NCBI RefSeq assembly: GCF_024749285.1
Contig: NZ_CP087196.1
Coordinates: forward strand, 1,674,001-1,738,000
DNA length: 64,000 nt
From: Pseudomonas sp. B21-015
GTDB lineage: Bacteria; Pseudomonadota; Gammaproteobacteria; Pseudomonadales; Pseudomonadaceae
Direction of reading: 5' to 3'
Both the position numbers and the translations under genes were made by a program. This document shows, one piece after another, positions 8,908-20,294 of the stretch. Positions within the stretch are counted from its first letter, which is position 1. Each line of letters begins with the position of its first letter. A model generated the notes under the pieces. The model was not told the DNA's origin, did not search any database, and saw only the letters and a list, made by a program, of their open reading frames with translations.

Positions 8908-9672
8908 ATGTACAAACTTGAAGTCCAAGACCTGCATAAACGCTATGGCAGTCACGAAGTGCTCAAGGGCGTGTCCCTGAAGGCGGCGGCTGGCGATGTG
9001 ATCAGCATCATCGGCTCCAGTGGCTCCGGCAAAAGTACCTTCCTGCGCTGCATCAACCTGCTCGAGCAGCCGCACGCGGGCAAGATTCTGCTCAACAACG
9101 AAGAGCTGAAACTGGTTGCCAACAAGGACGGTGCGCTCAAGGCCGCCGACCCGAAGCAGCTGCAACGCATGCGTTCGCGCCTGTCGATGGTGTTCCAGCA
9201 TTTCAACCTGTGGTCGCACATGACCGCGCTGGAAAACATCATGGAAGCGCCGGTCCACGTGCTCGGCATGTCCAAGGCCGAAGCCCGCGAGAAGGCCGAG
9301 CACTACCTGAACAAGGTCGGTGTTGCTCATCGCAAAGACGCCTACCCTGGACACATGTCCGGTGGCGAGCAACAGCGTGTGGCGATTGCCCGTGCGCTGG
9401 CGATGGAGCCTGAGGTGATGCTGTTCGACGAACCGACCTCGGCCCTCGATCCGGAGCTGGTCGGTGACGTGCTGAAAGTCATGCAGGCCCTGGCGCAGGA
9501 AGGCCGGACCATGGTGGTGGTAACGCACGAAATGGGCTTTGCCCGTGAAGTGTCGAACCAACTGGTTTTTCTGCACAAAGGTGTCGTCGAAGAAAGCGGC
9601 AACCCGCGTGAAGTGCTGGTGAACCCGCAATCCGAACGTTTGCAACAATTCCTCTCCGGCAGCTTGAAGTAA
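8908..9672 (+). CDS. aotP: Arginine/ornithine ABC transporter ATP-binding protein
   Basis: This encodes 254 residues, starting at MYKLEVQDLHKRYG; an in-frame ATG five codons upstream is less likely, because 254 residues fits the HisP/AotP family. Walker A GSSGSGKST lies at residues 36-44, the Q-loop at VFQHFNLW, the signature MSGGEQQRVAIARAL near 150, Walker B VMLFDEPTSALDP near 171 and the switch His in VVVTHEMGF. It energises import through AotQM at the inner-membrane cytosolic face. Confidence 0.95.
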   Translation: MYKLEVQDLHKRYGSHEVLKGVSLKAAAGDVISIIGSSGSGKSTFLRCINLLEQPHAGKILLNNEELKLVANKDGALKAADPKQLQRMRSRLSMVFQHFNLWSHMTALENIMEAPVHVLGMSKAEAREKAEHYLNKVGVAHRKDAYPGHMSGGEQQRVAIARALAMEPEVMLFDEPTSALDPELVGDVLKVMQALAQEGRTMVVVTHEMGFAREVSNQLVFLHKGVVEESGNPREVLVNPQSERLQQFLSGSLK

Positions 9673-9830
9673 TCAGGACTGCCGTTGTGCACAGGGATAG
9701 TGCATGCTTCGCCATTTAGAGGCTGGCCCCGATCCCACATTTGATCTCTGCCGGTGTCGAGATTTGCGTTCATTTACGGGCTAGCATTGGCCCATGCCTT
9801 CATCACTGTTTTCGTTTCGGATTGCCCGCC

Positions 9831-10811
9831 ATGACTGCCCATCGAATTGGTTTCCTGATTTGGCCCAGCACTAAAGCTCTGACGCTTGCGCTGGCCGAGG
9901 AGGCCTTGCGTGTTGCCCAGCGTGTGCACCCGGACGTTGTTTACGAACTGTCGTTTTTGCAAGCCGAACCGCCAACCGACGGCGCCTGGCAATTGCCGGG
10001 TGAGCCCTGGGCCGGCAAGCTCGAAAACTTCCAGAAGCTGTTCCTGCTCGCCGATGAGCCGCCGACCTCACTCGCACCGGCGCTCAGCAGTGCACTGAAA
10101 CAACTGGTGCGAGCCGGTTGTGTGATCGGCGGTTTGTCGGCCGGTGTTTACCCGTTGGCGCAACTCGGTTTGCTCGACGGTTATCGCGCTGCCGTGCATT
10201 GGCGCTGGCAGGACGATTTCGCCGAGCGTTTCCCGAAAGTCATCGCCACCAGCCATCTGTTCGACTGGGATCGCGATCGCTTGAGCGCCTGTGGTGGCTT
10301 GTCGGTACTGGACTTGTTGCTGGCGGTGCTGGCCCGTGATCACGGCGCCGAACTGGCCGGTGCGGTGTCGGAAGAACTGGTGGTCGAACGCATTCGTGAA
10401 GGCGGCGAACGCCAGCGGATTCCGTTGCAGAACCGCTTGGGCTCCAGCCATCCGAAGCTCACCCAGGCGGTGTTGCTGATGGAAGCCAACATCGAAGAGC
10501 CGCTGACCACCGACGAAATCGCCCAGCATGTGTGCGTATCGCGTCGGCAGCTGGAGCGGATCTTCAAGCAGTACCTCAACCGCGTGCCGAGCCAGTATTA
10601 CCTGGAGCTGCGCCTGAACAAGGCCCGGCAGATGTTGATGCAAACCAGCAAGTCGATCATCCAGATCGGCCTGTCCTGTGGCTTCTCTTCGGGGCCGCAT
10701 TTCTCCAGCGCCTACCGCAACTTCTTCGGTGCCACGCCGCGGGAAGATCGCAACCAGCGGCGCAGCAGCAGTCCGTTCGAATTGTCGTCGGTGCCGCCCG
10801 AGCGCGGCTAG
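9831..10811 (+). CDS. argR: ArgR, AraC/XylS-family arginine-responsive regulator
   Basis: This encodes 326 residues. I start at MTAHRIGFLIWP; the frame continues 30 codons upstream without a ribosome site. Residues 1-190 form a DJ-1/glutamine-amidotransferase-like domain that in the Pseudomonas protein responds to arginine. Residues 210-320 form the two-HTH AraC domain, including TDEIAQHVCVSRRQLERIF and IIQIGLSCGFSSGPHFSSAY. Pseudomonas ArgR is unrelated to E. coli ArgR; it activates the aot and aru operons and binds TGTCGC-N8-AA half-sites, which are visible upstream of both operons in this window. A 158-base gap separates it from aotP; it probably reads through from aotJ. Confidence 0.93.
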   Translation: MTAHRIGFLIWPSTKALTLALAEEALRVAQRVHPDVVYELSFLQAEPPTDGAWQLPGEPWAGKLENFQKLFLLADEPPTSLAPALSSALKQLVRAGCVIGGLSAGVYPLAQLGLLDGYRAAVHWRWQDDFAERFPKVIATSHLFDWDRDRLSACGGLSVLDLLLAVLARDHGAELAGAVSEELVVERIREGGERQRIPLQNRLGSSHPKLTQAVLLMEANIEEPLTTDEIAQHVCVSRRQLERIFKQYLNRVPSQYYLELRLNKARQMLMQTSKSIIQIGLSCGFSSGPHFSSAYRNFFGATPREDRNQRRSSSPFELSSVPPERG

Positions 10812-13800
10812 ACGTATTGCGACCTTGGCGGTGGCGGCGGCTCATTGCCTATGGAAATGGATGAGACTTCGGGTTCCTCTTGCAGCCTTCGCTGTTCGCT
10901 CTGTGCGTTTTCCCTGGCAAGACGTTGACTCGTCACGCGCTGTTCGGCGGTGTCGGAGAGTGAGTTGTCACTGAAGTCGAATTCGGTTGTGCCGGTGCCC
11001 AGCAGCTCGATCGGCACCTCGACAATGGCGTTCCCGGAGAGGTCAACGGTTTCAAGCTGGCGGCAGTCGAACAAACCCGTCGGTACTTCACTGAGGCCCG
11101 TGTGGCTCAAGTCCAGCCAGGACAATGCGGCCATCTGACCCACATCGGGTGTGCGGCTCAGCGGGTTGCTCCGCAGAATCAGTCTGTTGAGGTTCTTCAG
11201 GGCGGCCAGTCCCTCCACCGTTTGTTGAGTCAGGCTGATATGGCAGTTGGGCAGGCTGAGTCTCTTGAGTTTGTCCATGGCCAGCACTGCTTGGGGGATG
11301 TCGTCCAGACGATAGCCCTGGATGGCAAGCACCTGCAGATTGGCAAAACGCTCGAGAAATTGACCGACACGCGGGGGCGTGGCGTTGCTGCTGGTCAGGT
11401 TCAGTGTCTGTATATGGCCGAAGTCAGCCGATAACGTCGGCAATGCACCCGTGATGGGCAGATCGCAAGTGAACTCGAATTCGCTCTGACCCTCTACGGC
11501 TATCCGGCGCCAGCAATATTCCAGAAGTTCTTTGAATTGTTCCCTGCGCTCTTGCTCCAGATGCAGGGAATCGGCGTCCAGTGGTGCGGGGACGTCGCTG
11601 TTGATCGGAGCTTCTTTTGTCCATGCTTCGAGATCACGAATCAAGGTCGCGAGCTCAGTCTGTCGACGCACGAGTTCAACTCGACCATCAGCCAGTGTCC
11701 CGGGCAAGCCATAGACAATATCGTTGATGTGCGTGTCGCTTGATTGCGGATAAAGCGTACGGGCCAGTTGACTGTCTTCGGGGCTGACCGAAACACCGAA
11801 ATCTACGCCGCTCGCCTGGCGGTGGGTTTTGATCCGCTCCCGTGTGGTTGATGTCAGCGGGTTGTGGTCGAGGTCAACGCCGGTGCTGAGATCGGGGGGA
11901 AGTTGGAAAAGTTCTTCCGGCAGTACGCTGATACGGTTTTCACTGAACAGTGCAATTTTCAGATTGGGCAGTTCGTGCAAACCGGCTGGAAGATGATCGA
12001 TCCCCGTTCTGGACAGGTCGATGAAGTCCAGTGCTTTCAGCGCTGTAATGTCCGGGACGCTGCCCAACGGGTTGTTGTACATATCCAGCCCGCTCAGTCG
12101 GGGCAGGGAGGACAGGGCAGCTTGTCCCGCTTCATCGAACAGGATGCCGCAGCTGCTGAGCACCAGTGTTTTGAGTCTGGTCATTCGGGAAACGGACGGA
12201 GGAAATTTGCCGAGGGCAAAGCGGCGCATTTCCAGGGCCTCCAGTCCGGTAAAACAATTCAGGAAGCCCTCGACGCTCGTGAGGAAATCGTTACCCTGCA
12301 GCGCCAACCGGGTGACATGACTGAAGTCAGCGGTCAGCGTTGGCAGCTCACCGATGATGGTCAGATCAATGCCTAGAGAATTGACTCTGAGTTCTGTCTT
12401 GCCGGTTTGTCTGCTGCGCCAGAACTGTTTCAGAGTGCGGCTGAAGGCTCTGCGGTTGAACCGCTGCGCAGCCCGGTCAACCGCGTTCATGTTCAGTCCT
12501 GTCGTGCCGGTCGGCACGCGCTCTGACCAGGCGGCGAGGTCGCTGACCATTTGTGTGATTTCTGTTTCCCAGCGCGCCAACTGAGCGCTGCCGTCTGCCA
12601 GCGTTCCTGGCAATCGATAGATCACATGGGTGGCATCTTCGATGTCCAGCTCCGGAAACAGTGTCTGCGCTTTGGTGATGTCGGCCTTGTCGGGCAGTAC
12701 GCCGAAATCATTTCCAATGCTGGCGTAGTGCACCTTGATGCGATCACGAGCACTCGGGGACAAAGGGTTGTTCGCCAGATCAATGCCATCGGCCAGATCG
12801 ATATCCACTGCAAAGAAATCTTCTGGCAGATCAGTGATGGCGTTGCCAGTGAGCTGTGCGCTTCTGAGGTTGGGATGCGTGGCAAGGCCATTGGGCAGGC
12901 TGGCGATGCCGGTGTTGTACAGGCGGATATCGTTCAGCGTTGGCATGGGTGTCAGATCGGGAATCAGCCCCAGTGGGTTGTTGCTCAGGTCCAGATGCTC
13001 AAGATCAGGGAGTGAATGCAGCAGGGTCTGGCCCTCGGCGGTGAGGGTGATGGCGCATCTACCCAGTGTCAGTTCCTTGAGTTCGGTCAGGCGCGCAAGG
13101 TTGGCGGGCACTTGGCCCAAGGCGAAGTCATGCATCTCCAGGACATGCAGCCGGGAAAACAATTCGATGAACGGGGCGATGTCACCAATCGCTGAGTTGC
13201 CGATGAGGTGCAGCCTTGAAACATGGCTGAAGTCCGCCGTCAGCCGTGGCATGTCCCCCACAAAGTTCAGGTTTGCAATGAAGTGATCATCGCGCATGCC
13301 GGACGTGCTCGATCGGCGTTGCCAGAAGCTCTGTAATTGCCGGGCAAATTCAGATCGGTCCTTGTTGTACATCGTGACGGCATCGTTCGCCTCGCCGGTC
13401 AGCGGGTCTTGATGCGGTACCTGAACTGCCCAGGTCTGCAGATCTTGCTTGAGTCTGTCGAGTTCCACTTTCCAGGCCTCAAGCTGTACCCGACCGTCCG
13501 CCAGGGTGCCGGGCAAGTCGTAAATGAGTTCGCTGGCCTCGACGGTATTCAGGCTAGGGAACAGTTCTCTGGCCAGGGCGATGTCCGCAGGGTCTGCCAG
13601 CACGTCGAAATCCTGCCCGGTTCTGCGGTAGTAGCTTTTAATCCGGTTGCGAGCGTCAGCTGAGAGACCCTGGTTGTCAGCCAGATCAATGCCGTCACTG
13701 CGCTCGGCCGGCAGATCAAAAAGCGCATCGGGTAGCTCGACGATGTTGTTTTCACTCAACAGCGCGGTTCCCGGATCGGGGCTCTCGGTGATTCCGGGGG

Positions 13801-16800
13801 GCAGTTCGCGAAGGCCAGTGGCAGACAGATCGAGGTATTCGAGCGAGGGCAGCAGATTCAGATCAAAAAATGATCCGAGAGGGTTGCCGCGCAATTCGAG
13901 TGTTTGCAGCTGCGGCATGGCGCAGAGCGCGGCCTGGTTTTCCGGGGTTATCATGACTCCGCAGTTCTTGAGTCGCAGTGTGAGCAGTTTCGTCGTGTTT
14001 ATCGATGACAGCGTTGCAGGTTCCAGATCAAAAAAACTCAGCTCCAACAGGGTCAGGTCCTGAAACTGCTGCAGGAAGGGCAAGAGCGCCGAAACATGAC
14101 GGTTGCCATCAAGGGCGATTTCTCGAACATGGCTGAAATCTGCACGCAGCAACGGCATGTCGCCGATGAACCCCACGGAGGCTTGCAGGCGGTTGCTTTG
14201 CAGTGTCGGGGGTAACGGCGGTCTTTGACGCCACAACTGTTCCACTTTGTTGCTGAAGGCTTGCCGGACAAGGCGTTCGTTCTCCTGCTCGTTGACAGTC
14301 AACAGCTCACCCGTCTCCGGGGAGCGCTCGGGGATGTTGTCGCTCCATTGTGCAAGGTCGTCATGGAGCCGACGGACTTCGGCTTCCCAAGCGGCGAGTT
14401 GGGCGCGGCCTTCGACCAGTGTTCCGGGCAGTTGATAAAGCAGATCAGTGGCTTGCTCGCTGTTGAGGCCTGGAAAGAGCTTGCTCGCCCGATTCATGTC
14501 CGCCGCTTCCGGCAGAACGCCAAAGTGCTTTCCGCTTCGCTTGTAGTAGACCTTCACCCGCTCCCGGCTGGTTGAGGAAAGGGGATTGTCGGCAAAACTG
14601 AAACCGTCACTGAGCGCAGGAGCCAGATCGAAAAACACCTCGGGAATGTCAATGATCTGATTGCCGGAGAATCGGCTCATGACCAGTTGTGGATGATCCA
14701 GCAGACCACCTGGCAGCATCGAGATGCCCGTATTGTCGAGATTGATGTAGCGCAACGAGGGCATTGCGTGAACATCGGGCGCCACCTCGAGGCGGTTGCC
14801 TTGCAGGTCCAGGAGCATGAGTTCGGACAAGGGCGCAAACATCGACCGGTTGTTGGCAGGCAGAACGAGACCGCAGTCGCGCATGACCAGATTTTGCAGC
14901 AGGGGCATTGAGGTAATGGCTGGCGGCAGGCTCGACAAGTTGAGGTTTTGCACGTCCAGGGATCGCAGTTGCGGGAACTGCTGCAAGAATCCATCGATGG
15001 CACCGGTATGAGGGCCGCCGTTGATGCCAAGTGAGGCGACGTGACTGAAGTCGGCATCCGGCACGGGCAGGTCACCGATGATCGGCTGTCTTACCTGAAG
15101 GGTGTAACCGGCGGAGCTGCGTATTTCCCTGCGCCAGCAGCGTTCGAGGTTTTTTCTGAGTGTTGCGCGGCTTTGCTTTGCCGCGCGAAGTTCAATGGCC
15201 GTCAAGGGCAATCCGCTAGCGGGATCGTTTGTGGGAACCTGGGTTTCCCAGAGACGCAGGTTATCCGTGAGGCGGGTGAGTTCGCTCCTCAGGCGCGCCA
15301 GTTCGTTTCTCATCGCCGCCGGGTCATTGCCAAATCTCACCGTAAAATCCCGGGCTTCCTGGGCGTTGTAGCCTCGATAGATCAATCGAACAGCATCCAG
15401 CGGCGCAGGAAGGGCAGTGGCAGGCGCATTTGTCTCGGGCAAACCGCTGGCCGGCCGGCCTCTGTGCGCCACCAGACGCAGGGTGTCTAGCTGTGGGGCC
15501 GGAGTGGAGGGCAGCGCAATCACCACACGTAGCTCATCTCGAGCCAGCGGTCGGGCGCGGATCGCGGTTTTCAGTTGTTCTGCCTGACCGATCTGCAGAT
15601 TCAAGGCCTGGCGTTCGGCATCCGGCAGGGCGTACAGAATGCTGGAGTAAAAATCAGTAGCCGAATGCAGTTCCTGACCGCGCTCATCAAACGGCCGGTA
15701 GCGACCATCGCTCTGCCTGACCAGAACCTTTTGCGCTGGCGCATCGGCGCGACCCGTGCTGTCGAGCATTCTGCCTTCGTAACGCCCGTCGCGAATTTCC
15801 AGGTGCACGTCGCCAGTCCAGCCTGGCACGTACCTGAGGCTGTGCAGGGCCAGTGTGTCGGTGTCCGGATTGTTCAGCGAGTCCAGTTCCAGTCCTTCAA
15901 AAGCACGCGTGACCCGCACTTCTTCCCTGGCGAACTGAACGAGGGCCTGCTGACGCACCGGTAACTGCCCTTCGCTGATTTGCAGCAGCTCATCGCCGGT
16001 GGCGTTGTTGAGCAGTTCTTGAGTGACAGGTGTGGGCAATGACGGTTCGTGCTGTGCAATGCGGGTGATCAACGGGTCGCTGGCGCGGGGAATGGCCCGG
16101 TAGTGTGATTCAAACAGCGTGCCGCGCTGATTCTTGGCGTGTTGCAGCAGTTGCTGGCGCAAGTTGCGGGAGCGCACGTCCAATGGCAGGTCCGGACCCG
16201 CGAATGCTTCGCCCAGCAGCGCTTTGGCGTCCTGTTCGTTGAGTGCCTGCAGCAGCGTCTTGAGGAGGTCGACTTCGAGCAAATTGTCCAAATGAATATC
16301 GGTGACAGGCAGGGTTTCGCTGGCTGAAGACTGCCAGCTGACTTCGCCTCGTTGATCCAGCAGGCGTAGCCGTTTGCCGGCCGGCCAGCGCCCTTGCTCG
16401 GTAAGCAATTGCAACAGAATCATCGGGTCGGCGGCGCAATACTGTTCGGGCGACTCGCTGCCCAGTTGTTCGATGAACAGCTGCAAATCCTGATCGATTT
16501 TGAAGCGCACGATACTGTCGGCCAGCAATGGCGGCAGCGGTTCCTGGTCGGCATGCATCTGGCGCAAGGCATTGTCGTCGTAGCCGCTGATTTGAAGGAG
16601 GCGCTCGCGCTGTGCCGGCGTGAACGATTCGACCGAGTGGCCAATCCGTCGCAGCGTCGTGGGTGTATCCCATTCCAGCGGCTGTTCGAGTTCGCTGTGC
16701 CAGGCGCCATCGCCGTTGTGTCGCAGCACCGGTGTGTAGGCGTCCGGTCGGGTTGGGTGATCAATGGTGTACTGGCCCGGAATCCGGCTTTCGCTCACCG

Positions 16801-18565
16801 CGAAATGCGCGTCATCGAGGCGCAGCAGTTTTTTCCCCTGATGCTGGTGCAAGCCCAGTTCGTTCGGTTTGGACTGGGCGTCAGGTACGCTGTTCTGCTC
16901 GTATCGGGTCAGATCCGCTTGCCAATAGCGGGTCTGGCCGTCGGGCATGCGCACGGGATTGAAACGTTCGATAAAGGCGACGATTTCCTTGGGCAGGACT
17001 TTGCGGAACTCACCGACGACGATGGCGCCGCCAACGGCAAACCCTCCCAGTTGAATCAGTGAGTCGACGGTGCCGATCAGGTGTTGTATCGCCTCAGCGG
17101 TCTGCCCCAATGTCCAGTCGACGATGCCTTCGAACACTTCGTCGAGAAACTGATAGGCCATGTATGCCATTACCATTTCGCCGAGAACCGGGACGAAGGG
17201 CGCAATGACGAAGGCGGCGGTCTGTATGATCGTCGAGGCGATACCGACAAAGGAATCCCACAACGCCCAGCGCACCCTCGAATCGACTGTGGCGGTCGCG
17301 ACGGCGATAACCCGGGCGTCATTCAGGATTTTGTTCAGCTTGCCCTGATAGAGGTGTTCCCACAGTTCACTGCGGATCGGTGTCGAGGCCAGTTGCAGGT
17401 CTGGCCGCTCGAATGGCTCTTCTCGCCATGGCGGTTGCGCGCTGCCTGTCACAGGCGCGTGCCAAGCCACGCGACTCAGGCGACTGTTCAGGCTGGAGAA
17501 GAAAAAACCGCGTTGCTCGTGATTGATGAAACGGCTGAAGAATTTCTGGTATTCGCCGGAACGCAATTGGCGGGTCAGTTCGACTTCCAGTTCGGTGGAC
17601 GAGGCGTATTCCTTGATCGGATGCAGCGGGTCATCCGGTACATAGGCCACCACCCGGGCGGCGGTTCGCGGTTCATCCGCAGGCGGGGCGAAGACAATGA
17701 TGTCGGTGAGGGGCGCGGACATCATCGTCAGGCTGTGGCACAGCAGTGGCTGGCCGTTGATCCGTAAATGCTGCATGCCTACGGCCAGTGCGGAGATCGT
17801 GCGGAAATAACCCTCACTGATATCGCCGCTCATGCGGGCAAGCTGCAGGGCGGCTTTCAGCGCAGCCTGCTGGCCTTTGTCGATCTTTTGCCGCAACTGC
17901 GCAGCCTTCGCCGGATCGGTAAAGCCGAGATGGTCTTTCAGATACGTCGTGTACTGCGCGCCGATATCCAGCTCTCGGCACAGCTGGGCAAATGCCGCGA
18001 TGCTCAGCTTTTCCTTGATCGGCGGCAGCGTGTCGAACTGCCCGTTTGCCGAAGGTTGGGTGATGAAAGTCGAAGCGGCATCATAGGCATCGTCCTCGGT
18101 TTCCTTTTGCTCGAAGTTATGCAGCGCCGCCTCCAGCAAAGACACCGTCCAGGTGCGGGCGCCAGTCTTGATCGCAAACAGTGGGGTAGTGGTGGGCAGG
18201 TACAGGCGCAGGAACGTGGTCCTGACGTCCAGATCCAGATCGAAGCGGGTTTTCAGCGCGGCCTTCAGCAGGGGCTCGGCAAAGGCGCTGGCATCCTTGA
18301 AGTGCTCGAGTTGCCGGTCGACATCGTTTTGGGCATTCCAATGTGCGACGTTGAGGGTTTTCAGCAACTGATGCTGGCCCGCCGGCACGGACTGGAGCGT
18401 CAGCGGCAGCAAGGGCTGAGTGGCCTTCAACGCCTGGCGTCTGGCTGATGTGGCGTTGCCCAGCCACTGGGGCAGACTGGCCTGCAGATGCAAGTAGTGA
18501 TCGTCGGGGCGCTGGCTGAGCGCGTCGGCAGTGATGGCAGGTTGCTGTTCTTCGTTGGGGGGCAT
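10808..18565 (-). CDS. Giant LRR protein with DUF6543 (dermonecrotic-toxin-like) N-terminal region
   Basis: This encodes 2585 residues from the ATG at 18563-18565, which has an AAGGA site 8 bases upstream; the frame is open 40 codons further without a site. Residues 1-420 resemble the DUF6543/dermonecrotic toxin family of pseudomonads. Around 440-530 are two or three hydrophobic segments (VGIASTIIQTAAFVIAPFVP; LGGFAVGGAIVVG). From about 1100 to 2535 run five tandem modules of 301-304 residues. Each has a helical linker (LPGTLADGR..L..W..E...L..DL..W, then FWRxR) and a leucine-rich block opening ADFSHV. The C-terminus is a short charged, Pro-rich tail (NEPPPPPRSQYV). No NEL ubiquitin-ligase domain, no signal peptide and no RTX repeats are visible. 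The two bases after its stop overlap the argR end. Likely an effector or toxin acting on other cells; the function is inferred only. Confidence 0.8.
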   Translation of the reverse strand: MPPNEEQQPAITADALSQRPDDHYLHLQASLPQWLGNATSARRQALKATQPLLPLTLQSVPAGQHQLLKTLNVAHWNAQNDVDRQLEHFKDASAFAEPLLKAALKTRFDLDLDVRTTFLRLYLPTTTPLFAIKTGARTWTVSLLEAALHNFEQKETEDDAYDAASTFITQPSANGQFDTLPPIKEKLSIAAFAQLCRELDIGAQYTTYLKDHLGFTDPAKAAQLRQKIDKGQQAALKAALQLARMSGDISEGYFRTISALAVGMQHLRINGQPLLCHSLTMMSAPLTDIIVFAPPADEPRTAARVVAYVPDDPLHPIKEYASSTELEVELTRQLRSGEYQKFFSRFINHEQRGFFFSSLNSRLSRVAWHAPVTGSAQPPWREEPFERPDLQLASTPIRSELWEHLYQGKLNKILNDARVIAVATATVDSRVRWALWDSFVGIASTIIQTAAFVIAPFVPVLGEMVMAYMAYQFLDEVFEGIVDWTLGQTAEAIQHLIGTVDSLIQLGGFAVGGAIVVGEFRKVLPKEIVAFIERFNPVRMPDGQTRYWQADLTRYEQNSVPDAQSKPNELGLHQHQGKKLLRLDDAHFAVSESRIPGQYTIDHPTRPDAYTPVLRHNGDGAWHSELEQPLEWDTPTTLRRIGHSVESFTPAQRERLLQISGYDDNALRQMHADQEPLPPLLADSIVRFKIDQDLQLFIEQLGSESPEQYCAADPMILLQLLTEQGRWPAGKRLRLLDQRGEVSWQSSASETLPVTDIHLDNLLEVDLLKTLLQALNEQDAKALLGEAFAGPDLPLDVRSRNLRQQLLQHAKNQRGTLFESHYRAIPRASDPLITRIAQHEPSLPTPVTQELLNNATGDELLQISEGQLPVRQQALVQFAREEVRVTRAFEGLELDSLNNPDTDTLALHSLRYVPGWTGDVHLEIRDGRYEGRMLDSTGRADAPAQKVLVRQSDGRYRPFDERGQELHSATDFYSSILYALPDAERQALNLQIGQAEQLKTAIRARPLARDELRVVIALPSTPAPQLDTLRLVAHRGRPASGLPETNAPATALPAPLDAVRLIYRGYNAQEARDFTVRFGNDPAAMRNELARLRSELTRLTDNLRLWETQVPTNDPASGLPLTAIELRAAKQSRATLRKNLERCWRREIRSSAGYTLQVRQPIIGDLPVPDADFSHVASLGINGGPHTGAIDGFLQQFPQLRSLDVQNLNLSSLPPAITSMPLLQNLVMRDCGLVLPANNRSMFAPLSELMLLDLQGNRLEVAPDVHAMPSLRYINLDNTGISMLPGGLLDHPQLVMSRFSGNQIIDIPEVFFDLAPALSDGFSFADNPLSSTSRERVKVYYKRSGKHFGVLPEAADMNRASKLFPGLNSEQATDLLYQLPGTLVEGRAQLAAWEAEVRRLHDDLAQWSDNIPERSPETGELLTVNEQENERLVRQAFSNKVEQLWRQRPPLPPTLQSNRLQASVGFIGDMPLLRADFSHVREIALDGNRHVSALLPFLQQFQDLTLLELSFFDLEPATLSSINTTKLLTLRLKNCGVMITPENQAALCAMPQLQTLELRGNPLGSFFDLNLLPSLEYLDLSATGLRELPPGITESPDPGTALLSENNIVELPDALFDLPAERSDGIDLADNQGLSADARNRIKSYYRRTGQDFDVLADPADIALARELFPSLNTVEASELIYDLPGTLADGRVQLEAWKVELDRLKQDLQTWAVQVPHQDPLTGEANDAVTMYNKDRSEFARQLQSFWQRRSSTSGMRDDHFIANLNFVGDMPRLTADFSHVSRLHLIGNSAIGDIAPFIELFSRLHVLEMHDFALGQVPANLARLTELKELTLGRCAITLTAEGQTLLHSLPDLEHLDLSNNPLGLIPDLTPMPTLNDIRLYNTGIASLPNGLATHPNLRSAQLTGNAITDLPEDFFAVDIDLADGIDLANNPLSPSARDRIKVHYASIGNDFGVLPDKADITKAQTLFPELDIEDATHVIYRLPGTLADGSAQLARWETEITQMVSDLAAWSERVPTGTTGLNMNAVDRAAQRFNRRAFSRTLKQFWRSRQTGKTELRVNSLGIDLTIIGELPTLTADFSHVTRLALQGNDFLTSVEGFLNCFTGLEALEMRRFALGKFPPSVSRMTRLKTLVLSSCGILFDEAGQAALSSLPRLSGLDMYNNPLGSVPDITALKALDFIDLSRTGIDHLPAGLHELPNLKIALFSENRISVLPEELFQLPPDLSTGVDLDHNPLTSTTRERIKTHRQASGVDFGVSVSPEDSQLARTLYPQSSDTHINDIVYGLPGTLADGRVELVRRQTELATLIRDLEAWTKEAPINSDVPAPLDADSLHLEQERREQFKELLEYCWRRIAVEGQSEFEFTCDLPITGALPTLSADFGHIQTLNLTSSNATPPRVGQFLERFANLQVLAIQGYRLDDIPQAVLAMDKLKRLSLPNCHISLTQQTVEGLAALKNLNRLILRSNPLSRTPDVGQMAALSWLDLSHTGLSEVPTGLFDCRQLETVDLSGNAIVEVPIELLGTGTTEFDFSDNSLSDTAEQRVTSQRLARENAQSEQRRLQEEPEVSSISIGNEPPPPPRSQYV
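11408..15060 (-). repeat. Five tandem LRR modules within the giant protein
   Basis: The codons for the ADFSHV-type motif begin each LRR block at 15041, 14129, 13223, 12317 and 11414 (lowest base of the aligned 12-mer). The spacings are 912, 906, 906 and 903 bases, or 304, 302, 302 and 301 residues. The regular period and shared linker sequence show intragenic duplication followed by divergence. Confidence 0.85.
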
Positions 18566-18726
18566 CGGGCCAATCCTTGGGCGTCTGGAAAGTGCCCAGC
18601 AAATCAGAACGATGGGATGCAGGTGCGGTACATATTTATACCAGTGACGCCGACTTGAATTGATATCCTCTCGGGCCTGCCGCAAATCGGCGGCGGCAGT
18701 TTAAACTGCGCCTTTGCGACCCTATT

Positions 18727-20092
<1,366 letters not shown>

Positions 20093-20156
20093 TAGTCCCT
20101 TCGACGCCTGGACTGTTCAGGCGTCGAATCAATTTTTTTGTGCTGGGCACAATACG

Positions 20157-20246
20157 TGTGGGAGCGGGCTTACCCGCGATGAGGGCCTGACAGCCGACTT
20201 CATTGTTATCTGACAGGACGCTATCGCGGGCAAGCCCGCTTCCACA
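20157..20246. repeat. REP pair between aruC and aruF
   Basis: TGTGGGAGCGGGCTTACCCG and its near mirror CGGGCAAGCCCGCTTCCACA flank a 40-base centre. It lies inside the presumed operon, where such hairpins can alter mRNA stability between aruC and the distal genes. Confidence 0.85.
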
Positions 20247-20294
20247 TGAGCCGGGCATTTTTCTGATGAATTTTTTCGAGAAAGGAGTGACACC

